From: Adiantum capillus-veneris
Lineage: Eukaryota > Streptophyta > Polypodiopsida > Polypodiales > Pteridaceae
DNA length: 64,000 nt
Direction of reading: 5' to 3'
Assembly: GCA_014529385.2 (NCBI GenBank)
Contig: CM043944.1
Coordinates: forward strand, 71,005,895 to 71,069,894
Part shown: positions 44,245 through 54,900 of the stretch, piece after piece
How the letters are laid out: each line of letters opens with the position of its first letter
Numbering within the stretch: position 1 is the stretch's first letter
The notes under the pieces: generated by a model
Told to the model about the DNA's origin: nothing
What the model saw: the letters and a program-made list of their open reading frames with translations, nothing else
Database searches by the model: none
Translations under genes and position numbers: made by a program

Positions 44245-45609
44245 ATGGGAGATGGAATTTCAGAATTTTTTGCAAGCACCATTGGTGTCAAACAAGGATG
44301 ACCACTTTCCCTAACCCTCTTTGGGCTACTCATTGATGAATTGAAATGCATCGTTCTTGATTTTATGCAACAAGAAGGCATAGAAGAGGTTAAGATCGGA
44401 AATGCGGTGATCATGCTTTTGTTTTATGCCGATGATGTAGTGCTCTTGGCACATACCTTAGAAGATGCACAAAAGCTTATGAGTGTCTTGGAACGGTTTT
44501 GCCTACATAGCGAGCTGATTGTGAATGGATCCAAAACCAAGGTTATGCTTGTAAAGACCCTCAATGACGATCATCCATGCATTGTATACAACAATGAGCA
44601 ACTTGAAGTGGTAGATAGCTTCAAGTACCTTGGCCTTGAGGTTCCATCCAATCATAAATGGAAGGATTGCGCAATGCGTCGCTTGGAAGCCGGAAAGAGG
44701 GCTTATTATGCATTTGAGAACATGTGCAATGCTGGAGAGATCAAGTGTTGGGCTCTCAAAAAGTACTTCTTTGACACATTGGTGACACCGGTGCTTCTTT
44801 ATGGAATGGAGGTGCGGGGTGGTAGCATCGGGAAGTCTATTTGGAAAGAGTTTGAGAATGTCCAAAAGCGTTTTCTCACCAACTTTCTCCAAGTCAAGAC
44901 TTAAACACCCTATATGCTCTTACTTCTTGAGTACGGATCGCTTTCCATTGAGGTCTTGGGCATGCAAAGAGTTGTGGAGTACATACTTAAGACACAACAT
45001 AGCCCTTTGTATCGACTTCTTAGAATCGCATATGAAGCAAGTCAAAAGGTCAAAAAGACATGCAAGAGCAAAATACTAAGTTCGGGGTGGATGCTTGACA
45101 TCAAGAAATGGTTTGGAAGATGGGATGCATGTCACTTGGTCAAGGATGCGTCGATGGACTCCCAAGTTACTGAGGCCTTCTTACAACGCCAATGTATCAC
45201 GGCTTGGGAGAAATCCGGAGGTTCTCGCTTCAGCCATTACACCACACACATTGCCCCAAACTACAAATCTCTCTTCTTCTCCGAACAAGGTAACCGAACC
45301 CATCCCTACATCCCTGAGCCCATCCCGTTGAGTGCAATCCGCACCATTACCTCCATTCGTCTTAGCTTCCATTCTCTACACTGCGAGACAGGACGTTGGG
45401 GCACTGGCGAGGAGTCTCATCGACTTTGCACCTTATGCCCTCATCAAGTGCGAGAGAGTGAGTACCACACACTACTTGAGTGCTCAGCTTTTGACCACAT
45501 TAGGTCCTCTTTTTTCCATATATTCAGCCATGAGCTCTCCCTACATACCTTCCTCTCCCCAACCACAATGTGGACTCTCTATTGCGACACTCATTTCAAC
45601 CATTTTTGA
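44245..45609 (+). pseudogene. LINE-E right half: RT catalytic part to C-terminus
   Basis: One plus-strand frame with only TGA at about 44299 (in KQG-stop-PLS, Cys expected) and TAA 44902-44904. It has STIGVKQG, LTLFGLLIDEL, LLFYADDVVLLAH (YADD 44425-44436), GSKTKVMLVKT, FKYLGLEV, TPVLLYGMEV and LLLLEYGSLSIEVLGMQRVV. It ends with LCTLCPHQVRESEYHTLLEC, a Cys/His motif like those of LINE-A and LINE-C. It joins in frame to 25465 once the intervening nest is removed. Confidence 0.9.
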
Positions 45610-45650
45610 GCATCGAGTCACTTATGACCTCCACTCACACCACGTGACAT

Positions 45651-45700
45651 GCTCATTTGGTCCCATAGGTCATATTTGACCTCCGAGGACGATAATAGAA

Positions 45701-45702
<2 letters not shown>
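45651..45702 (+). other. LINE-E 3' terminal hairpin
   Basis: GTCCCAT, perfect stem AGGTCA-TATT-TGACCT, then a GACGATAATAG box, leading straight into (CT)n. Same layout as LINE-A and LINE-C. Confidence 0.75.

Positions 45703-45768
<66 letters not shown>
45703..45768. repeat. (CT)n, right border of LINE-E
   Basis: Thirty-three CT units; merges the LINE tail with the target microsatellite. Confidence 0.9.
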
Positions 45769-45772
<4 letters not shown>

Positions 45773-45845
45773 GTTCAGTGATTATAAAGTTTATGTTCGT
45801 GTGTTGCTATTAATTTCTCGCTTGGAGTGTCCAAGCCGGTTACAT
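45769..45845 (+). repeat. X-family LTR, last part
   Basis: Contains gttcgtgtgttgctatt and tttctcgcttggagtgtcc, ending GGTTACA. It matches the end of the X LTR at 19404-19477 (there on the minus strand, also directly after a (CT)n tract) and completes the LTR begun at 23656. Confidence 0.78.
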
Positions 45846-46046
45846 ATTAGGTCATCTACATTATAAAAGCACTTACCGTGTTGCGTCCAGGGCCATAACT
45901 CTCCGTTAAGGTATATACACGGCAACAACCATTCCCACACATATCACACGATATACATGATGGCGAATGTTTCCATTCATCCAAAAGGCATAGAAAGTGA
46001 GTTTTCCAAACATTTTCACATTATATGCGTGCCACGGCACGACAAC
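45846..46046 (-). repeat. Y-family LTR fragment
   Basis: First 200 bases of a Y LTR in minus orientation (TGTCGTGCCGTGGCACGC at about 46044), close match to 21625-21445. Confidence 0.7.
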
Positions 46047-46430
46047 GTGTTCCTTGTCTTGCAATATGATTTGTATTTGACTCATGCATTGGGCATCAAT
46101 GAAGTGATACAAATCGAAGTAAGTTGTCCATTTCGCCAACCATGAGTCAATGGTAGTCTCTTCGCATTCCTTTCTCTCCCCTTTGAAGGGTTCCGGATGG
46201 AATTGCGTTGAAGCACACTGAACAAAGATGCATCACAAAATGAAGAAGAAACATCCTCTAGACGATGCAGGTGCATGTGTGTGGAATCAAGAGAAGAAAG
46301 TTTCCTACATGGGTTGATACGTGCTAGCGGCGCCATTCTCGTGCGGAAAAGCATCGTGTGATGCCATGGCACATAAGTGAGGAATATATGGGAGTATGTA
46401 GGAGCGGCGTGCTTGGGAAATGCGTTCAAA
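46047..46430 (-). pseudogene. Possible gypsy gag fragment
   Basis: A minus-strand frame contains SWLAKWTTYFDLYHFID, which resembles the start of Ty3 gag domains. It lies beside a Y LTR and is short and broken. Weak call. Confidence 0.35.
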
Positions 46431-46503
46431 GCACGAAATTAATAGCAAATATATCAAATAATGAAACAAATAAGAGCGGGAGAGAGAGGAGAGAGTTTGT
46501 GCG

Positions 46504-46537
<34 letters not shown>

Positions 46538-47055
46538 TGTACACTGGGTGTGAAAAAAGTGGCATACCCTCGTCCATTGTCGCCGTAAAATCAGTGCGAT
46601 GGGCCTCAAGTGAAGAAAACACATTCCGACTGAGCTTTGCCACATGAGAGTTGCTAACTGCAGACCTTGCCGTGTGTGTGTGTGCACACGCGTGGCCAAG
46701 AACAACCTATGTGATATGCACCACCCCAAGCACCGCAGGTAGGAGTATCGCCTTGACTGGACACGTTCAATTGGCTGCCCCTGTGGAGTCACTCCCTATG
46801 CTTGCCATCGCCTCTCTCTGCGCATTGGGTGCCGCCCTCTGAACTACACACAAGTATGCAACCAGCAGCTCAATTGTGTGAGCTATGAGTTCGTGGCTGC
46901 ACCAGATTAGGTGGTCACAGACTTCTGTTGGTCTTGCAGCCGTGGCAGCCATCCAGTGGAAAGAACTGCCGCCAAGGCACAGAACAATAGTACATAAAGG
47001 TTTGCACAAAGTGCCACATAAGTGAAGCGATGCAAGGTATTCCCTGGTGCCGAAT
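46431..47055. other. Unassigned, with (AG)n
   Basis: (AG)n at about 46507-46535 and a short (GT)n near 46672. No gene; open frames here have no motif. Confidence 0.5.
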
Positions 47056-48016
47056 ACTGCAAATTTCATGAGACTGCAAAGCTTCAATCAACTCTTCCTA
47101 CTCCCTTCTAAACACATATTCCGAAAAATCTTAGGCCCCTCACCAGATTTTCATACGGAGGTGCTACATTGGCCTTAGAGTGGCCATCTCCAAGGGGCAT
47201 TAGCATGCACAAATCAATAACAAGAGGAAACAATCGCAAGAAACACTAAGCATCCATGTGACGAGACCACTTGCATCAACATGGATGTGCACATGACGAT
47301 CGGAGACAAATATGAGGCTCTTTTTACACGACAATCGACCCTACGACAAATCGTGGAGTCTAGAGATCAACACCACCTTGGGTGTTTTCTAGTGGACATA
47401 CATAGACATAGAGACATTGATGGCACCTATAGAGACACTGATGGCACCTGTAGCAGCACCAAAGTGTGGGAAACAATCACAGCTTCCGAACTTCTTTCAA
47501 AGGACCACCACCCTACTGCCACCCGTCACACAGACAAAGCAAGGGGTCACCCTACAGTAGGCTGAGACGGTCAGGGCTAGGAGACGCCCCAAAGCCCTAG
47601 GATACAGAACTCCGACATTGCATACTAATCCAGGAGATCACACTCGCCATCACCAGGTAACCCAGGAGAGATTTGTTGAGATGCTGGCATACCCAGCCAC
47701 GATCATACACGCAGACCTTACACCACACCCACCCATGTATTAGATCTTACATCCCCAATTGACATAGGGTTTGACGCACTTCATGATTGTACTCCCCTGC
47801 GCATATAGATGTGCACCCATACCCCGTAGAGATAGAGCTCATCCCCCCACCCCTCTCCCCAATATTCCACTTGTATCCTAGCCTCCCATGGATAACCCCC
47901 TCCCCCCTACCGCAGGACCACATTTTTGAAACTTTGTACTTTTTACCGTTCCCGATAGTTGGAGGGGACACGCTTTGTCTCATAGGCCTCTAATAGGTGT
48001 AAAAAGAACGTTCTTT

Positions 48017-48019
<3 letters not shown>
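47056..48019 (+). mobile_element. LINE-F, decayed 3' end of a non-L1 LINE
   Basis: The coding content is not convincing (a 94-codon frame at 47281-47565 has no motif). The 3' end is recognisable: GTCTCATAGGCC at about 47978, a weaker hairpin, an AACGTT box and a run into (CT)n at 48020. This is the same tail plan as LINE-A, LINE-C and LINE-E. The 5' boundary is arbitrary. Confidence 0.45.

Positions 48020-48060
<41 letters not shown>
48020..48060. repeat. (CT)n(CA)n after LINE-F tail
   Basis: About 33 bases of CT, then CA. Confidence 0.9.
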
Positions 48061-48061
<1 letters not shown>

Positions 48062-48780
48062 TATAGCTCAACCTGATTGCTTGAATGACTTCGCGCCAGT
48101 TGGGAGGGGAGGAGCTGCATTTTTTCAAGTCCTCGACTTCCTTTACTACGTAATGCGTAACTTCAAGTTCTGCAGATTCTACAACATCTTCTACCGGAGG
48201 AGCACGCGTCTGTGTACTTGCCTTGAACGAGAAAGAAGAGAAAATGTTGGACTCCATCATCCATGCAAGTAAGCGAGTTGTGTGTGCACTGCCGTGGGGT
48301 CACGGGTGTGTGAAATGAATTTTCAGCTAGGGTAAAGGAGCCAGTTTAGAGACACTCAAGAAAAAAAGTGTAATTTTGGGTCGCATTTTGCAAATTTGGT
48401 CAGATTTGAATTTTGAAATTTGCACGAGATTCCTCATGCAAAGGCGAATTAGGTAATACCAAGTTTGATATTTTTTTGATTTAATTTGGGCAATCAATTT
48501 GAGAAAGTTTAAATTTTGAGGTCTTTTAAGGGTTAGAAACACCCAAGGCCCAGTAATGGTATAGTTTTCAGCAAATCACAAGTTGACACATAAGCAAGAT
48601 TCCTAGCATATTCCAAATTTTTGTCTCTAAATTGGGGCGTGCATGACTTTTAAAATGCACATGTGTTACAATTGGCTCCTTTACCCTAGGCCACGTATCA
48701 CATTATAAATGGCCTCCTTAAGGTTCGAACCTCTTGTAAGACGCACATATACCGTGCACGTTGTTCTAGAGAGAGAAAGT
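48061..48780. other. A/T-rich stretch without features
   Basis: No gene or motif seen. The words ggctcctttacccta (48665) and agggtaaaggagcca (48331) are inverted copies about 330 bases apart, so the stretch between them could be a small non-autonomous element. Confidence 0.35.
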
Positions 48781-48990
48781 TAAACGAGGTCTTTGACACC
48801 ATCACACCGTCCAGGCGCTCAAGACTATCTAGCACGAGGTCCAAGCGGTGGGATCTACGACCAAGAAGTGGGCACGTGAATCTCGAGGCAGCGGGAGGAT
48901 CCACAAAAGGTCAGTGCACGACGAGGTCTGGAGATTTGAAGCGACCTCGCGATTAGGAGGCTAATGAGCTAACCACGCAAGCACGTGTGG
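48781..48990 (-). mobile_element. tRNA-derived SINE, minus copy
   Basis: On the minus strand the head reads like a tRNA: box A TGGTTAGCTCATTAG (48974-48960), an anticodon-arm-like CTCCTAA loop as in Arg-CCT tRNA, and box B GGTCGCTTCAAATCTCC (48946-48930). The body (ggtcgtagatccc, tagatagtcttgag) recurs on the plus strand at 49125-49215, which supports a dispersed SINE family over a genuine tRNA gene. Confidence 0.6.
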
Positions 48991-49038
48991 TTTGTTGAAA
49001 CCACTATGAGCGCCCTTCATTATACAGGGAGTTTACAT

Positions 49039-49059
49039 CCCCCCCCCCCCCCCCCCCCC
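49039..49059. repeat. Poly(C) tract
   Basis: About 20 consecutive C between the two SINE copies. Confidence 0.85.
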
Positions 49060-49124
49060 AAATGTCCCTGTTTACTTTTGCTGCCCTTATTTACTTTTCA
49101 ACAATCAACGTTCGTGTGCCTCTC

Positions 49125-49215
49125 TGCTTTTGTGCCCGCACTTCCCGGTCGTAGATCCCGCTTGGGGGTCGTTAAGACCTTGTGTTAGATAGTGTTGAGG
49201 CATCCAGGGCAAAAA
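49125..49215 (+). mobile_element. SINE body, plus copy, 5'-truncated
   Basis: Shares ggtcgtagatccc, gaccttgtg and tagatagtgttgag with the minus copy, ending in a short A run (49211-49220). The tRNA-like head is missing or unrecognisable. Confidence 0.5.
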
Positions 49216-49535
49216 AAAAACTTTCTCAGAACATCCACGCCAATGATTGAACCTTCCGCTAACCAATCGCTTGAAGATCGTCTGTATCCATGAAGGCTTC
49301 GGCTACTCAGTTTCAATGTAGCCATTGAGATAGGTGGTGGATATGGACAGGGGCGTGGTGAGTTGGTGGTGGGCCGCCTAAACCTTTTGAGCTTGTTGAA
49401 CTATCTGCATGTGTGCACGCTATCTGACAAAGGGGAGGTAAGTGTCACTAATTGACACCTATGAGGGAGGTGGGATCAAGACCCACATTAGGCGTCACAA
49501 AGAAAAAGCAATCTCGATCGTTAGATCACATTTTT
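49216..49535. other. No feature seen
   Basis: Anonymous sequence, no open frame of note. Confidence 0.4.
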
Positions 49536-49750
49536 GAACTAGGTGTAAACTAAGTGTTTGTGAACTCAATGTGAACTTGATTTAGTAAGACTGTGAACTA
49601 AGTGTGCACCACACCAAAATTGGTGTGAACTTGGGAGGGTATGTGCACCACACCAAATTTGATGTGAACTCAATGTGAACTAAGTGTGAACTCATAAATT
49701 TAACACACATACTAAGTGTCAATCTATAAATTTAACACACATACTCCTTT
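49536..49750. repeat. Short interspersed repeats of a tgtgaact motif
   Basis: tgtgaact occurs many times with varying spacing, along with two copies of gtgcaccacaccaaa and two of aaatttaacacacatact. One segment, caccacaccaaaattggtgtg, is partly self-complementary. No coding content. Confidence 0.6.
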
Positions 49751-51761
49751 AAGCACAAGTACGGTTTAGAAGTTAAAGTCAAACCCGAGGGCGCGGGGCA
49801 GGGAGGAGGGGGGGGGGAGTGCATGGGTTCAAGCTCCAAATCTAGGAACCCTTAGGAATCTTTCGCATTCCCTAGATAATCCACTGATCAAGATCAACCA
49901 ACGATCGTGAGCCATTGATCTCGTGTCCAAAAGGGAGGTGTCAAATACTGACGTGGGGGCACTTGCAAGCTAAATCCATTGTCAATGAGTCTGTCGTTCA
50001 GTGTGCTTCGACAAAAATTTGGGAGTGATGTAAAGCAAACAACATAGGCCCCAGATGCACCATATAAATTATAAATTCAAAATAATAGTAATCGTAAAGA
50101 GCAGGCTACAACATGGGCTTGCATGCTCGGCTTGTGGGCCTCAAGACTAAAGTGCACGAGGTATTTGATGAAGTCCCGAGCTTGGGATCTACAATGCACA
50201 AGCCCACGCACATGTGTCGAGTCCCGTAGCCCATCCAATTTACAAAAAATGAACTCGAACACATTTTGTAAACTCAAACATGGGGACAATGTTCACGTCT
50301 ACGTTTATATACACGTGTTTTCCCCTAAAGACAAATGTCATGTGGATGTGTGGTTAGCGCAACAACTTGGGATGGTATAGGTCTCTCCCCACCTAGCTAG
50401 GCAGCTCCAGATATGCAGGCCCATCGTTCATTTCAACCTCCTTTTTTTGGAAACAAGGCTCCAAGGGGGCCACCCGCATTTCTGTGGGAAACCAAGCTAC
50501 ATGTCTGGCAAAGATGCAGGTCCATGGATTCGAATGAAGCCCCATTTGAGGGCGGCTTATGATCTATTGGGAGCACAACGTCGACGTAGTTCAGGGGCTA
50601 CAATAGCTCGTCAAGGCCTCGTGCCGGTGTGATGTGCTACCCTAGAATGCAGGGGCTGTAAGACTGGGTAGAAGGGCTTCTCAGGGTGGCATTCAACTCC
50701 GATTGTTCAATGGAGAGTGACTCTATTCTATCTGGGTTTCAATTCTGTTGTATTTTCTCATGGTTGGACAATGGAGTCTCTATGCATGGCGGTCATTGTT
50801 GGTGGTCCTTTGTGTGTTGGTCACTTGTGGATTCTTTGAGCATGGCGGTCCGACGAGGTGTGAACCTTTGTTTGATGGTGCGATTTGTTTTGTATGTAAT
50901 GGTCTAGATGTTCTTTGATGGTAATCACGAGGGGCAAGGGCAGTCGTCGAGTAGGGTAGTGCCCCACCGGTTGGTGGCACCCTTGCTCTTTGTTTTGGTT
51001 GATGTGGCCTGTGAAGTTTATGTGCTCTGTTTTGGGCGTCTTGAGGCAATTGCTCTACCTTGGATGTCGCTTCGCTCGGGGCTTGCTATTTGATCGTGGT
51101 AGTGGCTGCAAATTGGTGGTTTCATGAGTGAGCTTTGGTGATGGGGACTATGGGCCCCGCTCGCCTAGCATTATTGCAGTCTATTTGAAGGTCTTGGTAG
51201 TTGGACGCTCCTGGCTGGAGGTAGTGAGGTTCGGGGTGGCAGTCGGTGCCTTACCAGTAATAGCTCTTCCCAAGCTTTCTATGGCCTTGTATGTAAGGGT
51301 GGCTCCTTGTAAAGCTTAGCATATGTTACTTCTATGTATCTTGGTTTTGAGGGCTCCCTGTAAAAGTCCTCAAACCTTTTATGTTTCTATGTGGGTGGCT
51401 CCCTTATTAGCCCTTTTGACCCTTTGAATTTTTTTGGCCATGCCTCGAGTCGAGCATGGTGCTGTTATAGTGGTTTTTTAATATAATTTAATCTCACAAT
51501 GTTATATTTACCAAAAAGAAAAAGGGCCTACCAACATAATCATCATGTGAGGGTATTTGTGGCCTTTGAACAATCCCTCTTAGACATTGAGCAAAACCTT
51601 GCTTTTGCAATGCACTATGTGATGTTGACTAAAGTTTTAATACTTGAAGCCAATAGCAAGGCGGGCTATCAACATAGGTGTGCATTGCACAATGTGATGG
51701 ACTCCTTATTTAGAGCGGGGAGGGGGGGGGTCATTGACGACGATGTGGGAGCATAGAGCCC

Positions 51762-51762
<1 letters not shown>
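49751..51762. other. Gene-poor region
   Basis: No domain recognised on either strand. 50640-51480 is G/T-rich on the plus strand and ends with small hairpin-like words (gagggctccctgtaaaagtcc, ggctcccttattagccc) and a tttaatataatttaat tail, which resembles the 3' end of a decayed plant LINE; this is a weak impression. Short G run at 51720-51730. Confidence 0.35.

Positions 51763-51842
<80 letters not shown>
51763..51842. repeat. (AG)n microsatellite
   Basis: About 80 bases of AG, followed by about 12 G. On the minus strand it is (CT)n downstream of the copia element. Confidence 0.9.
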
Positions 51843-51845
<3 letters not shown>

Positions 51846-51915
51846 GGGGGGGGGGGAGAAGAAGATAATTTTAACGTCGTAGGAAACTATCCCAAGAGAC
51901 CTTAAAGATCTAACT
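51843..51915 (-). other. LINE-type tail directly after the copia frame
   Basis: In minus-strand sense: GGTCTCTT, a short stem (TGGGA / TTCCTA), CGACGTTAAAATTATC, then C-rich and (CT)n. The plan (GTCTC, hairpin, GACGTTAA, CT repeat) is that of the LINE-A/C/E tails. It begins about 30 bases after the copia stop codon. Confidence 0.5.
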
Positions 51916-51946
51916 GACGAGGAGAGTTGAAAAGACGCAAAAGAAG

Positions 51947-54900
51947 TCAAGCCATACCCATCAGCGATTTGCAGTGTGCAAGCCGCTGTGAGGCTAATGA
52001 CTTCGTGAGTAGATCAGCAGGGTTATCGTCAGTGTGTACCTTGACAAGCTCTATGCGCTTGTCCTCTAGCACCTCTCGTATGAAGTGATACCTCACCTCA
52101 ATGTGCTTTGTCTTCGCATGGAAGACAGAATTCCGTGCCAACGCTATGGCACTCTGGCTATCACAATGTAGAATCGGAGCATCACCAGCCATACCAAGAT
52201 CTCCCACTAGTCGTGAGAGCCATACGGCCTCCTTGGCAGCCTCAGTGGCAGCCATATATTCAACCTCTGTAGTGCTCAAAGCAACGCATGGCTGTAAACG
52301 TGATGCCCACGAAACCGGTCTACCTGCAACTGTGAACACATAGCCGCTAGTAGACTTCCTCGAGTCCACTGACCCTGCATAGTCTGAATCTGTATATCCG
52401 CAAACAGACATATCCTTCTCACCATAACATAGGGACAACTCTGAAGTCCCTCTCAAGTATCTGAGAATACCTCTCACTGCATCCCAATGACGCTTGCCCG
52501 GGTTAGACATGTACCTGCTAACCACACCAACTGCATGAGCAAGATCTGGACGCGTAGCCACCATGGCATACATCAAGGAACCAACAGCTGACGCATAGGG
52601 AATCTGAGACATCTCTGTAGTCTCCAAATCTGTCTGAGGGCAGTCATCATGGCTGAGTTTTACATATGGAGGCAACGGGGTACTAATGGCCTTCCCCCCT
52701 TCCATATGAAAACGCTCAAGCACCCTGTCAATGTACTCTTTCTGACTAAGAAAGAGCATCTTGCGAGAACGATCACGAGTGATCCGCATACCCAAAATAT
52801 GACTGGCATCCCCAAGATCCTTCATGGCAAAGGTCTCATGTAGCCTATGTTTCAAGGCATCCACATCAGAAATACACTTCCCTGCGATCAGCATGTCATC
52901 CACATACAAAACCAAAACAATAAGACTACCATCTGCAGCCTTGCGAGTATAGAGGCATGGGTCCTCATAACTGCGTACATAGCCCAATGAACTCATGAAT
53001 TCATCAAACTTATGATACCATTCACGAGATGATTGCTTCAGCCCATACAAGGTCTTAAGAAGCCGGCATACCATCTTCTTTGAACCATGAATAACAAACC
53101 CACTTGGTTGCTCCATGTACAAATCCTCGTGCAAGTCCGGATGTAAGAAAGCTGTCTTTACATCCATTTGCTTCAACTCCATGTCTTCTGTAGCTACCAA
53201 AGCAAACAACATACGCAAAGTAGACATCTTCACCACTGGGGAGAAGATCTCGTCAAAATCAATGCCCTTCTGTTGCTTGAATCCTTTAGCCACAAGCCTT
53301 GCTTTGTACCTAGGCTTTGCATCCATTGAACACAATTTTATCTTGTAAACCCACTTGCATGGTAGTGCCTTCTTACCCTTTGGCAAAGGAGTAAGCTCCC
53401 ACGTTTCATTTTGGATCAACGAATCCATCTCTGACTGCATAGCCTGCTCCCACTTGAGCTTGTCAACACTAGACATGGCCTCATCATAACATGATGGCTC
53501 CCCGCAATCAGTCAACAATACATAATCCATAGAAGGCACAAAACGCTGAGGCTGTCTTGCACGCCGCTCTGAACGCCTCAAAGACTGTGCAGGAGGTGCA
53601 TCTGGCTGTCCCACATCTACATGATCTCCCAACAAGGGCTGATCTCCCACTTGAGGGTCAATGGGCTGCCCACGAGCAGCCATGGGACCATCATACGGAT
53701 GACCATCCTCCTCAAATATCACACGCCGAACCTCAACCGTTCGCGGTGATGCTCTATACATAGAGTCCTCATGAAAAACAACATCATGGCTGCGCACAAT
53801 CTTCCTGTCAATAGGATCCCACAATCGATAACCCATCTCACCAGAGCTACCATAACCCAAGAAGATACATCTCTTGCTCTTTGGATCCAATTTGCTGCGT
53901 TTTGCCTTAGGTACATGTACATAAGCTTCACAGCCAAAAACACGAAGGTGACCATACGAAGGTGGAAAACCTGTCCATACCTCTTCAGGCACTTTGAAGC
54001 CCAAAGGAACACTAGGTGAACGATTTATCAAATGCACAGAAGTGGCAACAGCTTCAGCCCAAAATCCATTTGACAAACCAGCCATAGAAAGCATACTACG
54101 GACTTTTTCCTGTATAGTCCTGTTCATGCGCTCTGCCACACCATTTTGAGGAGGTGTATAGGGAGCACTAAGCTCGTGCCGTATACCCTTCTCAACACAT
54201 AATGTTGTGAAAGCATGAGACATAAATTCACCCCCATTGTCCGTACGTAAGCACTTCAACTTACAACCTGATTGGTTTTCAACAAGAGCCAACCATTGCT
54301 TAAATATATCAAACACCATATCCTTCTTACGAATGGGGTATGCCCATACCTTCCTGCTAGCATCATCAATGAACGTAACAAAGTACATAGCACCTCCAAG
54401 AGAAGCATTGGGCATCGGCCCACATACATCACTATGCACCAAAGCTAGCTTTTCCAAAGATCTGTGTGGAACACTTTTCTTATGAGAAGACCGAGCATGT
54501 CGACCATAAAGGCAATGCTCACAAAACTCAAAACCACCAAAATCTGAAACGGGAATGTAATCCGCACGTGCCAACAACTTCAAACCTTTTAGTGACATAT
54601 GCCCCAAACGCTGATGCCATAAAGAAGCAGGAGGTTGCTCAGTGATCCCCACAATGTGATCAGCCACACTAGCTACACAAAGGGAATACAACGTATTCCT
54701 CTTAGCACCTTTAACCAAAACAAGGCTGCCCTTAGTGATCTTCCAACCTCCATCACCAAAAGATACATTGAAACCAAGTGAATCCAACTGACCCACACTA
54801 ATCAAGCTTTTTGCAAGAGCCGGCACATGACGCACACGCTGCAAGACAAACGTAGTAGAGTTTGGCATAGCCAAATGAATATCCCCAATGCCATGAATCT

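Noticed and set aside
47281-47565. 94-codon plus-strand frame as a gene
   Set aside because: No domain; it lies within probable LINE-F remains.
48918-48990. Functional tRNA-Arg gene
   Set aside because: Arms pair poorly, and the adjoining body is repeated nearby without the head, which fits a SINE.
50340-50450. SINE head at gtggttagcgcaac
   Set aside because: A box-A-like word is present, but no convincing box B and no second copy.
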